Source: Larus michahellis (lineage: Eukaryota > Chordata > Aves > Charadriiformes > Laridae). Taken from it: a stretch of DNA of 64,000 nt. This document shows, piece by piece, positions 1 to 10,339 of the stretch. The stretch's first letter is position 1; each line of letters begins with the position of its first letter. The stretch is taken from assembly GCF_964199755.1 (NCBI RefSeq), contig NC_133897.1, forward strand, positions 125,504,125-125,568,124, read 5' to 3'. The position numbers and the translations under genes are program-made. The notes under the pieces are model-generated. The model was not told the DNA's origin. It saw only the letters and a list, made by a program, of their open reading frames with translations, and searched no databases.

Positions 1-1884
1 CACAAGAAGAAATTCAACTCTAAACTGCAGAGCTGAGCTTAAGATTTCAGCAGGACCTTTTGAATAAACAGAATGATTGATTACTATCTGAAAGGACAAG
101 AGAAATGGTAACATTAGCTTCATCAGGCAAGGGCTGGAGAAAGCCAAAATATGAACCTATGCTGGAGGCAACTGTAGTAGGCAACTACAGAAATCAGAAT
201 GAACTGTGGGACACAAAGGTATATCACAATGAAGTCTCTACATTTTTTAAACTTTTATACACATGCCTTGCTGCTAAACTACTACTGACGGTAATAAAAC
301 ATCTAAGTGCTTTGGAAAAACAGACACTACTCGAACTGCCTTCTCTTCCACAGCTATTTGCTTTGTCACTCCAAATAGCTGAGAAAGAAGGGAAACTGTT
401 GTTTTCAGGATATATTAACACATTACTTGGTGCATTAAGGAAAACTCTACTGGAAACATTGCAAGTTTTCGAAGTCTAGACTCATCTCACTCAAAAACAT
501 TGGCTCCTAACCTACTGTTCAGTGGATTGTTTCAAGTAACTTTTCAAGTTAAACAGAAACAAGTACAAAAACAAGTACAGTCAGCCCTCCAATGTAACGC
601 ACTCCACAAAGCATACTTCAAGGTTCTTTGTAATATAGCAATGGAACAAGGAACAGACCACAGGATTAAAGTTAAGCCAAATGAATGTAAACAACTACAA
701 CTACTGACTTAACCTGAATTGCATTGACCTACTTTGGCAGAAAGTGTTTGACAAGTCTGATGTAAGCTTAAGCCCTGATCCTCCTGGTTTGGCCTTCAAC
801 AGCTGTTTATACAAGATTCCAGGTGTGTGGCTGCTCTCACTCTTCCTCCACCCCCAGCCACCTGAACACACCAGACAGCACACGTGGTACTGCATTTCTC
901 TCAGAAGATGCACTGAATCTTAGGGCACTCCAAAAAAAAAGAAAGTATCAGCAGTGACAAGCACACAGGCACAGATTTTATGATCAAGTGACCTTGACCT
1001 TGGTAGTTATGCACAGGCAAAACTTTTGGACCAACCTTGATGAAAGTCTGCTGAACCCTTTTACTTTTTTTTCCCCCCTTACTTTTTTTTTTTTTTAAAC
1101 AGAGACAGTTTACAGGAACTTAAATTAAAAAATAAAAAAACCACAGAATTTTGTTGGTTGTCCACCCAGGGGAAAAAAAAAAAACACACCAGGTTTTTTT
1201 TCCTTCTCTGGACTAAGATACATTCCTTTCTCAGTCTATGTTTTTTTCTATACTGGATTTGGTTTTCTCATCTGAAATTCCATCTACCTTCTTCACACGA
1301 TGGCAAGGACAAAATGCCGAAAGGAACATTTTCTGTGTATCAGTTCTATATGCCAGACCTGTTTTCAGGTATGCTGATAAAGACTTTAAAACTCATTACC
1401 TTTTATTACAAAGCAGAGCAAAGAATCCTACGTATTTCCTGGATGGAACTTGCAACGCACAGCTTACCACCACATCCTGACTCGGTTCTCTTTACTGTTT
1501 AAAATCTGGGCAACCAAAAAGTGTTTTCAAAGCTCAGCCTCCCAGGCTTCAGAAGCAATTTCTTCTTCAAAGTCTCCCCCCTGTGACACCACATAAACAT
1601 GTTCTGAATGCCTACTTGCAAACAAAGTAAGAGTTCACCATTCCCACCCGAGGTAGCTAGCAACGTAGCTTGCAACACTGGGGTGAAACCTAAAATACAG
1701 GATAGTTTCTGAAATTTCAAGGTGTAGATCTATACCCAATAAGTACTAAAGCAGCTCTATACCCTCAAAGAATAAGTCCTCAGCTGTGGTCTCTATCTAA
1801 GGCTGTGCTTATGATTCTCCAATAGTTGTCACTATGGTCACCGCAGACCCAGCTTCAGCATTCACATCCTAGAATACCCTGTGG
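1..1884. other. AT-rich flank, no gene established
   Basis: No multi-exon structure is visible here. An ATG-started 124-codon plus-strand frame runs from 105 to 479. Homopolymer T and A runs lie around 1060-1200. A strong minus-strand splice donor sits at 1463-1468, next to a possible 41-base open stretch, but no neighbouring exon supports it. I treat the segment as intergenic DNA. Confidence 0.5.
105..479 (+). CDS. Unassigned 124-codon open frame
   Basis: The frame starts with ATG and ends with TAG. I do not recognise the product. The second half is leucine-rich and amphipathic (for example LPSLPQLFALSLQIAEK near residues 78-94), as in a helical protein. There is no signal peptide, and no splice sites frame it convincingly. 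A frame this long is somewhat unusual for such AT-rich DNA, but no other exon nearby continues it and an antisense frame overlaps it (224-421). It could be an exon of a gene lying further left, a gene remnant, or chance. Confidence 0.22.
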   Translation: MVTLASSGKGWRKPKYEPMLEATVVGNYRNQNELWDTKVYHNEVSTFFKLLYTCLAAKLLLTVIKHLSALEKQTLLELPSLPQLFALSLQIAEKEGKLLFSGYINTLLGALRKTLLETLQVFEV

Positions 1885-1890
1885 GCCACT

Positions 1891-2436
1891 TTCGTGCATG
1901 GTTTAAGCCCAGCCAGCAGCTCGGACTACACAACTGCGTCCTCACTGCCCCAGCTGGGATGGCAGAGAGAATTGGAAGAGTGACAAAACTTGTGGGTTGA
2001 GATACAGACAGTTAATAGGTAAAGCAAAAGCCATGCACGCAAGCACAGCAAAACAAGGAATTAATTCACTACTTCCCATCGGCAGGCATCTCTAGGAAAG
2101 CAGGGCTCCACCACACATAACAGTTACTTGGGAAGACAAACACTGTAATTCCAAGTGTCCCCCCCTTTATATACTAAGCACGACATGACACGGCACGGAA
2201 TATTCCTTTGGTCAGCTGGGGTCAGCTGTCCTGGCCACGTTGCCTCTCAGCTTTTTGTACACTCCCAGTCTACTCACTGATGGAGCAGTGTGAGAAGCAG
2301 AAAAGGCCTTGAGAGTTCAGCAACAACCGAAACCACCAGTGCGCTATCAACACTACTTCTCATCCCAAATCCAAAACGCAGCACTACATCAGCTGCTAGC
2401 AAGAAAGTTAACTCCATCCCAGCCGAAACCATGACA
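1891..2436 (-). mobile_element. Solo LTR of an avian endogenous retrovirus, copy 1
   Basis: About 546 bases, alignable by eye with the copy at 61151-61723 over nearly the whole length (shared blocks around 1988-2060 and 2130-2230). Read on the minus strand it has LTR layout: a TATATAAA box (plus 2166-2173) about half way, and a degraded ATTAAA-like polyadenylation site (plus 2012-2017). The element is flanked by an exact 6-base repeat, GCCACT, at 1885-1890 and 2437-2442, the size expected for a target-site duplication. No internal retroviral sequence is present, so this is a solo LTR. Its assignment to a named family is from memory only. Confidence 0.8.
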
Positions 2437-2680
2437 GCCACTGACCTTTCTTAATTATATCCTGCAAAAACTCCCTGCTGAAAGACAGGAAAGCTGTCTC
2501 ACTGCCCTAGTTTACTGACTCAATCACTAGTAAAGAGCATCTGTTGGTCATCTGCACAAAATTATTTTTCCCCCCATTTCCCACCTCAAATACATGAGAT
2601 CTTTGGGAGCTGCATACCTACAAATGTTTTGAATCTAGTCATTCATGTTACAAAAAGCTTTAAATTGGGACCAAGCACAG

Positions 2681-3780
2681 CATCATAGAATCACACAATT
2701 GTTAGGGTTGGAAGGGACATTAAAGATCATCTAGTTCCAACCCACCCTGCCACGGGCAGGGACACCTCCCACTAGATCAGGTTGCTCAGAGCCCCGTCCT
2801 GCCTGGCCTTAAAAACTTCCAGGGATGGGGCTTCCACCACCTCTCTGGGCAACCTGTGCCAGTGTCTCACCACCCTCATGGTGAAGAACTTCTTCCAAAC
2901 GGCCAGTCTGAATCATCCCATCTCTAGTTTTAATCCATTCTCTCTAGTCCTACTATTACCTGACATCCTAAAAAGTCCCTCACCAGCTTTCTTGTAGGCC
3001 CCCTTAAGATACTGGTAGGCCACTATAAGGTCTCCTCAGAGCCTTCTTTTCTCCAGACTGAACAACCCCAACTGTCTCAGTCTGTCCTCATTAAGAGAGG
3101 TGCTCCAGCCCTCTGATCATCCTTGTGGCCCTTCTCTGGACATGTTCCAGCATGTCCATATCTCTCTTGTAGTAGGGGCTCCAGAATTGGATGCAGTACT
3201 CCAGGTGGGGTCTCACGAGAGTGGAGTCGAGGGGGAGAATCACCTCCCTCGACCTGGTGGCCATGCTTCTCCTGATGCAGCCCAGGATACGATTGGCTTT
3301 CTGGGCTTCAAGTGCACACTGACAGCTCATCTTGAGCCTCTCGTCTACCAGCACCCCCAAGTCCTTTTCTTCAGGGCTGCTCTCAAGCCAGTCACTGCCC
3401 AGCCTATATCGGTACTTGGGATTGCCCCAACCCAGATGGAGGACCTTGCACTTGGTCTTGTTGAACTTCATGAGGTTAGCATGGGCCCACCTCTCCAGCC
3501 TGTCAAGGTCCCTCTGGCTGGCATCCCTTCCCTCCAGCATGTCAGCTGCCCCACACAGCGTGGTGTCGTCGGCAAACTTGCTGAGGGTGCACTCTATGCC
3601 ACTGTCCATGCTGCTGACGAAGATATTAAACAAGACCGGTCCCAGTACTGATCCCTGAGGGACTCCACTTGTCACTGGCCTCCACTTGGACATGGACCCA
3701 TTGACAGCCACTCTTTGGGTGCAGCCGTCAAGCCAGTTCTTTATTCACTGAATTGTCAGTCCACCAAAGCCATCCCTTCT
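2681..3780 (-). mobile_element. CR1 LINE fragment, 3' end plus reverse transcriptase
   Basis: The minus-strand element ends at about 2681 in the typical CR1 tail (a GAATCACA/TCATAGAA-like short repeat next to GTTGGAAGGGAC) and runs up to roughly 3780, where recognisable CR1 sequence fades. It carries the 3' UTR and the last part of ORF2. The 5' end is missing, as in nearly all CR1 copies, which truncate during target-primed reverse transcription. It lies about 240 bases from LTR copy 1. The left border is sharp; the right border is uncertain by some tens of bases. Confidence 0.93.
3091..3711 (-). pseudogene. CR1 ORF2 remnant, reverse transcriptase domain
   Basis: A 206-codon open remnant of the CR1 polyprotein, which makes the reverse transcriptase that copies CR1 RNA at the nicked target. 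The motif [16 protein letters not shown] (about residues 17-32) is the conserved RT segment before the active site. FADDTTLCG (about residues 47-55) is the catalytic segment with the two aspartates kept (FADD in place of YADD). The frame stops at 3091, before the C-terminal region, and there is no endonuclease domain, so the copy is dead. The overlapping plus-strand frames (3100-3651, 3332-3658) are antisense shadows. Confidence 0.88.
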
Positions 3781-6194
3781 CTTAAAAGGATTTGTTAGTA
3801 CCCAATTTCACAGTAAGTTTTAATTCAGCCATCATCTGCCATAAAGTCTTTGTTAAGAAATGCTATTATTTGTAAAATGAAAAAGCCTTCATTGATGAGA
3901 GACTGACGAGACAATAAACAGCTCTGGAATACCCCTATTAGCCCATCTTTGCAAAAGTCTCATGAGATTTTAAGCACTTGACATTATTACCTGTGCAGAA
4001 GACTTTAGTCTGTCAGGCATAAAGAGTTTGCCCATTACTGACAGACAGTATTAATAGCCAGTTGTTGATCAGTCCCCAGAAGCAGCTCCTCCTCATTCTG
4101 AAGCAGATGAACAGAAGTGCTGATAAGAAAATAGTCTCTTAAGTAGTCTGAAAATCACTTTCCAAAGCAGTAAGATGCTGTTAGCTAGTATCATAGGAGA
4201 ACCAAAGGACCAAAATTTGTTATGCATCAGTCCAGTGACACTGTCTACAAGATTTAAAAAAAAATTTGTTATTTCAGTAATTTCAGAGAGTAGTGTTAAC
4301 TGCTAACAAAAGTCTGAATACCTGACTGACAGTGACAAGAATGGATGCCTACAGCAGAGTATGACGCAGCTTGAGTGGTGGAACTAGGCAGTTCCTAGCA
4401 ATACTACTTCATCAGAGCAGCATGGTTATGCTTTTTTTCACAGTACACAGTGATAAGATGTTAACAAAACAACAGTTTCAGCCTGTTACTTACTATTAGA
4501 GGTCAGCTACATGCAAACTGCTGATTACATCTCAAGAGGTTGTATGTATACCTTTATGAGTGAATGAACACTAGCTCTGCCACAATTTTGTGCACCCTGT
4601 AGCATCCCATCAACTGTAGATTTCAAAACAATTAGTATTGCTTCTCTACCCACACCAGTCCAAAACGTTTGGTGGGGCTTGTTTGTAAGACACTGCATAA
4701 AACAGTCTCATCTCTGGAAAGCCTAAGATGGCTTAGTGACCTGTCAAAGTTCCACTGAAAGATTTCAGCTTAACCTAATGTCCAACATATAGAAGAAGCC
4801 CTATCCTTCCTCTGACATGAAAGAGGTGCACAGAGAACCTAGCAGTCCTCTTATAGCACACTCTTTTTAACGGTCTCAGCTCCTGAGCTGTGTGCCTACA
4901 GCTCTGCCTATTCCCAGGCTACAACTATCTTAAGACTGTCCAGTGGGCCTAACAGACCCACAGAAACAGGAGGTACCAGGTAACAGTGACTTGTTCACTG
5001 GCAACACTAAAATATCAGGACTTTCTAAGACAGATATGTATGAATCAGTGATGGTTAATACATACAGATGTCTGATATTCACTGAGTCTGTCTCATGCAC
5101 CTGTTTTTCAGAAGCGAAACTGCTGTCTGCGCACATATTTCACAGGAATTAGTGACCTACAGAGTGACCAGGCTGCAAAATTCATTGCCACAATAAACAG
5201 CTTTGTACAAAGGTATTTAACAGAGAATACTCATTTCAAGCAGGTTTATATAAGCCGTAACAGTCAAATGTTAAGAATGAGAAAAACTGTAAAGATGTGT
5301 AGAAACCAACCAAACAAAAACCACTAAACAACCACTTTTGGAATGTGTAATCCTGTTCAGTCTCAAAAGGCATACAAATGACAAAAATTTCGGCAATTTT
5401 TAACATTACCCTGATCATAGGCCAACTAAGACACCTTGACATAAAGGACATGCTGAATACTCAATATCTTTTAAAACAAGACCTGTTTCTTTTAATGAAA
5501 GGAAATGCTTAATAATGTAGTTTGTGGTGGCCAGAAGGTTACAAACCACAGTAAAATATAATGCTCCTTTACTTTCAGTATCACCTTCAGACAGCAATCA
5601 GTAACAGCAGGACAGGAGAGAGAATCCTCTTTTATAACAAAACACAAAGCAGCTTTAGTGCAAGAACTGAAAGACATTTCCCTAACCTTTCACCACAAAT
5701 GTAGTTTCTGCAGCTATAGTTCTTAAGCAGATCAAGTCACAGTTCACATAATTTTGAATAGGCAAAATGTGGCCCATGACAAAATATTCACTATTTCAGC
5801 CAGTGCTAAAGTTCAAAAGCTTATTGCACATAAACATTTCAAGTTATTTAAATAACTCACTTCCAGCAGCAACAGAACAACATAGGCCTGTTGCCTTTAG
5901 CAAAAGAAAATAGAAATGAGGTCAAGTGTAAAAATAGTAGATGGTTACATTCCTGACACTTGAAACCTCATCTTAGAGCTATGCATTTACTGCAGTCTCA
6001 AAAAAAAAAAAAACCACAAAACAAAACAACCCAGGCCCAAATAAAAAACAAAAATACCGAACTTGATCAAGCTCCAAGTGCATTAAAATCTTTGGGTTTT
6101 CTGATCCTTCCAAATATATCTAAAAGCACCAAAACAGCATGCAATAATCACAGCATAAAAGACTTAATACTTATTATCAAAATATTTACTTTCA
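3781..6194. other. Intergenic AT-rich sequence downstream of the minus-strand gene
   Basis: No convincing gene. It lies beyond the probable polyadenylation site of the minus-strand gene. The only structured item is a 34-base segment at 5861-5894 with strong minus-strand splice signals, listed separately. Confidence 0.5.
5861..5894 (-). other. Candidate 34-base microexon, minus strand
   Basis: On the minus strand a pyrimidine-rich tract ending CTAAAG precedes 34 bases open in all three frames (one reads QQAYVVLLLLE), followed by the donor GAA|GTGAGT. Both sites are near consensus. It lies downstream of the stop codon and AATAAA signals of the minus-strand gene, so it is either an exon of an alternative 3' end, part of another transcript, or chance. 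Confidence 0.25.
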
Positions 6195-6213
6195 TAGCCT
6201 GAGAATCTCTATT

Positions 6214-6223
6214 TTTATTTATT
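6214..6223 (-). terminator. Tandem AATAAA polyadenylation signal
   Basis: Read on the minus strand the sequence is AATAAATAAA, two overlapping canonical hexamers. It lies about 350 bases beyond the stop codon at 6570-6572, giving a plausible short 3' UTR for the minus-strand gene. The hexamer is common in AT-rich DNA, so the call rests on position. Confidence 0.45.
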
Positions 6224-6569
6224 ATGTGTCATCCTTCTTATGAGATGCTAAACAAATAAAATTAAAGAAAAAAAATGAAGTCCTGATCCTGTTTACTAGA
6301 TTCTTAAAATAGCCCAGCGCAATACAACAATATGTTTTGAGAAGATACTTCATTACTCAGGCTTGTAATCCTCAAGAGGGAAGAACGAGCAAGGCCAACT
6401 CCTTTTTCCTGCTTCTCTTCCTCAGAATCATGATAGAAGGTTCTTTCACTGATGCAAACTTCCAGAAGCAGCACACTTGGATTCATCAATTTTTTCAAAT
6501 GTTACTTGTTTACTAAACCATATGCACACTAACAGTTGCTTTTATCTTGTCAAATAAAGCAATGGTTAT

Positions 6570-6697
6570 CTACTTGCCCCTAACTTTCTTCTTTTTAATC
6601 CCCAAATCCTGCATATCTCCAAGCACCTCACATTTAAAGTCCATGTGATAATCTGCCTCATTCTCCAGACATACTGTAAATCCATGAACAACATACC
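6570..6697 (-). CDS. Terminal coding exon of unrecognised minus-strand gene
   Basis: An open frame reads GYVVHGFTVCLENEADYH, then DFKCEVLGDMQDLGIKKKK, and ends VRGK-stop, a mixed-charge segment with a lysine-rich C-terminus. The TAG stop is at 6570-6572. The start is chosen after TTTTAG at 6698-6700; the alternative TTTACAG gives a start at 6673. Both begin with two bases that complete a codon. The exon at 8909-9014 ends in phase 0, so at least one exon (phase 0 to 1) between them has not been found. A possible donor (AAT|GTGAGG) lies inside the exon near 6627-6632, so an alternative 3' end cannot be excluded. Product unknown. Confidence 0.5.
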
Positions 6698-8035
6698 CTA
6701 AAATGATGGGACCTTGACCATAAATCCCTATTTCTTAAGATGTCCAATGCCTACTTTATATAAAGCAGGGATTAACTATCCCTTCATGGTTCTTACCAAA
6801 GGAAAAGTGGTAAGGTTTATCAAAATTTTCAAAATGTACAAATTAAGTATGAATTAAATCTACTTTTAAAAATAAATCTACCAAAGATGTCTCAACACAA
6901 ATGCAAGTCACCCAGAAAAGAAATAAACTCCTTATTTTACAATTTGAAAGGCTAAAGCATTAGCACTGTACAAAAGCCTGTTCTACAAAGTTTCATGCAA
7001 TCATTCTAGCATTCTCCCTGTTCTGTTGCTATTAAAATACCCTACTTTGAGGTACCATTTCAAAGTATTGCTTTTGTAACAGCATCACTTTAATTCACAC
7101 CTCTGTGGCCAGCCAGTAACTTCTACCATAAATTTTCAACTGGGCTTGCAAATGATTAAACAGATTATTTGCCAGCACATAACCTAACAGAGTTAACTTT
7201 GTTATGTGACAAAAAGCTAATCTGCACAAAGAAAAAAGAGCAGAGAGGCACGCTTGCAGGTGTTGGAACCCACCTAGACACCCTGACCTAGCTGCTCCCA
7301 GGGCTATCACAGGAGAACCATCAGCTCCCCTCACTTCCCCACCACCAGCAGGCCTCTCCAGGGCACTCTTCAGATTGGGAGGTGTGGCTGCTTACAGGGA
7401 TCCCAGAGTTATCATGGGAGGCAGGGGAAAGGCACCTGGGGACTGCACAAGTCCTGTTATGGGATGTTTAGGGGAGAAACCAAAGGTGGGGAAGGGGAGG
7501 GATCAAAGCGGCTTGGGGAGAAACAAACATGGGAAAATAGGGCTATGGTAACAAGAGGGACAGGTCACCTGTGAACAGGTTGCAGGTCAGTATGCATGTC
7601 TAGCTGTGCTCTGCCCTGAATCACCACAGTCTGTCCCGTCTGCTCATTAATCTCCTTTTGTAACTGTTTTCCTGGGGCTCTATTCAGTGTGCATGCCTGC
7701 CTACGTGACGAGTCTGGCCACAGGCACCAGTGGTGCCAGCAAAGGAAGGGGTGAGCTCTTGGAAGTCAGGATGTGACCACAGGGAGTTGCAAGCTGGACT
7801 AGCCAGCAAAGTATCAGCGTGGCCCAGGACCTGAGGATGGGGCAGACTGTTCAAATAAGGCAAGTGAAGGAGCTAGCTGCTGGAGAAAAACTGGGGTCCA
7901 AGTGAGCTGCTGGAGAATCTGTGGTGTTCAGGGTGGGGGAAAGCTGAGCATGAGTGTGTGTGCAAGAGGCAATGGTGGATAAATGGACCCAACAGCCAGT
8001 TTCAAGGTAGAACAAGTATCTAAACCCAGCAACTG
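6698..8035. repeat. Intron with GC-richer repeat-like block (about 7330-8035)
   Basis: From about 7330 the base composition shifts to GC-rich and purine-rich sequence quite unlike the flanks, and continues to the CR1 start. The part around 7560-7690 (CTCATTAATCTCC, then a T-rich tract and CTATTCA) has the look of an LTR 3' region, and the rest could be internal or unrelated repeat. I found no terminal repeats or target-site duplication, so the family is unassigned. The 79-codon minus-strand frame at 7095-7334 has no splice support and is not called. Confidence 0.35.
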
Positions 8036-8526
8036 GAAGGGTCCAGTTCTGGGCTCCCTGTTTCAAGAGGGACAGGGAACTGCTGGAGAGGGTGCAGCAG
8101 AGAGCTACCAAGATGATTAGGGGACAACCTCTCTTATGAAGAAAGGCTGAGGGATTTGGGTCTCTTCAGTCTGGAAAAAAGATGACTGAGGAGGGATCTT
8201 ATCAACACTTATAAATACTTAAAGGGTGGGTGTCAGGAGGATAAGGCCAGGCTCTTTTCAGTGGTGCCCGGGGACAGGACAAGAGGTAATGGGCACAAAC
8301 TTGAACATAGGAAGTTTCACCTAAACATGAGGAGGAACTTCTTTACCCTGAGGGTGGCAGGGCACTGGAACAGGCTGCCCAGAGAGGTGATGGAGTCTCC
8401 AACTCTGGAGACATTCAAAACACGCCTGGATGCATTCCTGTGCAACCTGCTCTAGGTGACCCTGCTCTGGCAGGGGGGTTGGACTGGATGATCTCCAGAG
8501 GTCCCTTCCAACCCTGTGATTCTAGC
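8036..8526 (+). mobile_element. CR1 LINE 3' fragment, plus strand
   Basis: A 3'-anchored CR1 copy in the opposite orientation to the other four. It begins within the C-terminal part of ORF2 and ends at the CR1 tail (GGTCCCTTCCAACCCTGTGATTCT). The last 64 codons of ORF2 are open at 8261-8455 and contain the usual HWNRLPREV segment. It lies in an intron of the minus-strand gene, antisense to it. Confidence 0.93.
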
Positions 8527-8908
8527 AAACATTCAGCTTGACCATCCAGAAAGTGCAACAGGATAAGGCCACTGCTGCTTTTTATGCTTGCATTAGTGCC
8601 GTTTTCTGCGGTGATGTGGTGGCCAACTACGTATTTATGTACATACGTGCTGAATACAGGTGTTTCTGTGCTACTGAGAGTACGTGCTTAGCCTCACTAG
8701 TGGCTGGACCTAGGGCCATGCACACTTAAATTAAGAACTAGAAATACTTGAACAAAATCCCTTATACACCTTCTTTAAACGCCAAAACCAAAATACATAA
8801 GCACATTTTTAACTTGAAAATGTTTCTGTACTATTGTGGGGTTTTTTTGTCTCCAGGTATGAATCAAGTACTATTGCAAATACAGCTCCCAAGTTAAGGT
8901 TTACTTAC

Positions 8909-9014
8909 AGTACAGACAACAACAGATGTGGGCTGGATGGGATTTGGAGCATTCAGGAAAGCTTCAGTTACTATTTCAAGATATTCATACAAATTTTTCA
9001 CCAAGAAATGGAAG
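8909..9014 (-). CDS. Coding exon (FHFLVKNLYEY...) of the minus-strand gene
   Basis: 106 bases, open throughout: one base completing a codon, then 35 codons reading FHFLVKNLYEYLEIVTEAF, then NAPNPIQPTSVVVCT. The donor ACT|GTAAGTAAAC is excellent; the acceptor TTCTCAG is adequate. An in-frame TAA lies just upstream of the acceptor, so the exon cannot extend. It ends in phase 0. The product is unrecognised; the segment looks like an amphipathic helix followed by a proline-containing strand. Confidence 0.62.
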
Positions 9015-9213
9015 CTGAGAACGTTTTATCATTGCTTGTGTAGCAGCTGTGCACTTACACAGCATATCTTCATCCCCACAGTCCTATCCCTTCAGGTTTT
9101 TTTTTTCAGCCATACAAAACACATGGTTTTCACCTGAGAGAAGTGTAGTTTAAAGATATAACACAAGAGGCTGCTGCAATCACATAACCTGCCGTAGTTA
9201 TATCACGAACTAC

Positions 9214-9254
9214 CCCAATTTATCCTGAGCATCCCAGAATGGAGGAGTCAAATC
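9214..9254 (-). CDS. Candidate 41-base exon of the minus-strand gene
   Basis: It reads DLTPPFWDAQDKLG and joins the exon at 8909-9014 in phase (its two final bases plus the first base of that exon complete a glycine codon). An in-frame TAG sits immediately upstream, at the acceptor itself. The donor GG|GTAGTTCG and the pyrimidine tract are both weak. It is included because phase and protein-like composition agree. Confidence 0.28.
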
Positions 9255-9964
9255 CTACACTGACTTTTTCTGACCAACTGAATTACTCCAGGAGACATCA
9301 CAGAATCTCAGGAAACTCAAAAGTAATGAGTCTTAGTCATAATGAATGCATAATTAACTGAAGTAAATAAGCAGAGACTAAGGCCTATGGGATTTATAAT
9401 GTCGCAACTGTCAGCTCAACAGAAGTTCTCAAGAAACTCAGCAACTGAACTTTTCTGTGTCCTTCCAGTTTCACTGACCTGTCTGCAATAATGCCAAATT
9501 TAGAATTTCTTGAAGGAAGAACACAGCAAAGCTTAAGCAACTAGACAGCAGGTGACTAGATTCAATGGAAACAAAACCACAGTTCATTCTCAAAAGGGTA
9601 AAAGGGGAGAGTTTTGCAAATGAACATCAGTCACATGCCCCAGCAGAAATGCCAGCAAAACCCCACCTGCCAGAATCCAACAAAAACAACAAGAGTAAAC
9701 AAGAAGTTTATGAGTCTCAGGCAAAGATTTTCAGCTGAAATCAAATTCTTTAGTGGCAAGCTAGTGTCCTAGTAGAAATACTCACAGCATTCATGATTAC
9801 TTGAAATTATTAGTACTGTAGAGGTATTAACCTTTTGCTTTCTCTGCTGAAATTAAGCATCTCCTTTAGTGAACTTCAAAGTTCACTCTTTCAGAAATGC
9901 TAACTTGCATACATTTTAGCTATACCTATTCAAGCAAAACCAATCATGTTGAAAAGATGATTAC

Positions 9965-10094
9965 CAGGATAGGGGCTCCAATTCTTCTCTTTAACTTCTA
10001 TATATAGACCATTATATAGTAAAGTGGCTCCTTCTTTCAAATATACATCAAGAAAACCACATGGTGATTCCTGAATATCCGCTGAAAACATTTG
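9965..10094 (-). CDS. Coding exon (QMFSADIQESPC...) of the minus-strand gene
   Basis: This is the clearest exon in the window: 130 bases, 43 codons plus one base, reading QMFSADIQESPCGFLDVYL, then KEGATLLYNGLYIEVKEKNW, then SPYP. The acceptor is a long T-rich tract ending CTGTAG; the donor is CCTG|GTAATC. It starts in phase 0, which matches the end of the exon at 10277-10339 across a 182-base intron. Without splicing the frame runs into a stop soon after the donor. The product is unrecognised. Confidence 0.72.
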
Positions 10095-10276
10095 CTACAG
10101 AAAAAACACAAATAAATTCTCCGAATAGTAACCACTTCTCATTTTCTCCCAACCACACTGTCCTAATTCCTTTTTCAATGTTAAAACAACCATTTAGAGG
10201 AATCAAGTCTTTCATTTGAGACACAGACACCACAGGCATATCTACTGCTGGATGTGATTCACTAGCTGACTACTAC

Positions 10277-10339
10277 CATAAACAATTCCAATGACTTTAT
10301 TACTTCACTTATGGAAGCCATAAATTGATGCCGGTATCT
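10277..10339 (-). CDS. Coding exon (RYRHQFMASIS...) of the minus-strand gene
   Basis: 63 bases, 21 codons, phase 0 to 0, reading RYRHQFMASISEVIKSLELF and M. The donor is ATG|GTAGTAG; the acceptor follows TTCTCCAAAAAG. It joins the next exon in frame to give ...SLELFM-QMFSAD..., a continuous helix-like stretch. The 5' border could be a few bases different because AG dinucleotides are clustered there. Confidence 0.58.

Noticed and set aside
3100..3658. 183- and 108-codon plus-strand frames
   Set aside because: Antisense shadows of the CR1 reverse-transcriptase region.
6304..6498. 64-codon minus-strand frame containing SERTFYHDSEEEKQEKG
   Set aside because: It lies between the stop codon at 6570 and the AATAAA signals, so it is probably 3' UTR. 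It has no ATG and a weak acceptor. It would only count if the terminal exon is spliced at its internal donor.
8538..8729. 63-codon plus-strand frame just after the CR1
   Set aside because: Intronic to the minus-strand gene, with no splice sites or motif.
9635..9666. 32-base minus-strand segment reading GVLLAFLLGH after a very good acceptor
   Set aside because: The start phase fits the exon at 9965-10094, but the donor (CAT|GTGACT) is poor and no following exon joins with certainty. Too short to call.
9786..9846. 61-base minus-strand open segment (QRKQKVNTSTVLI...) with a strong GTGAGT donor
   Set aside because: Looks like an exon, but no acceptor gives a phase compatible with the exon at 9965-10094, and the other frames are closed. 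Kept out of the gene model.
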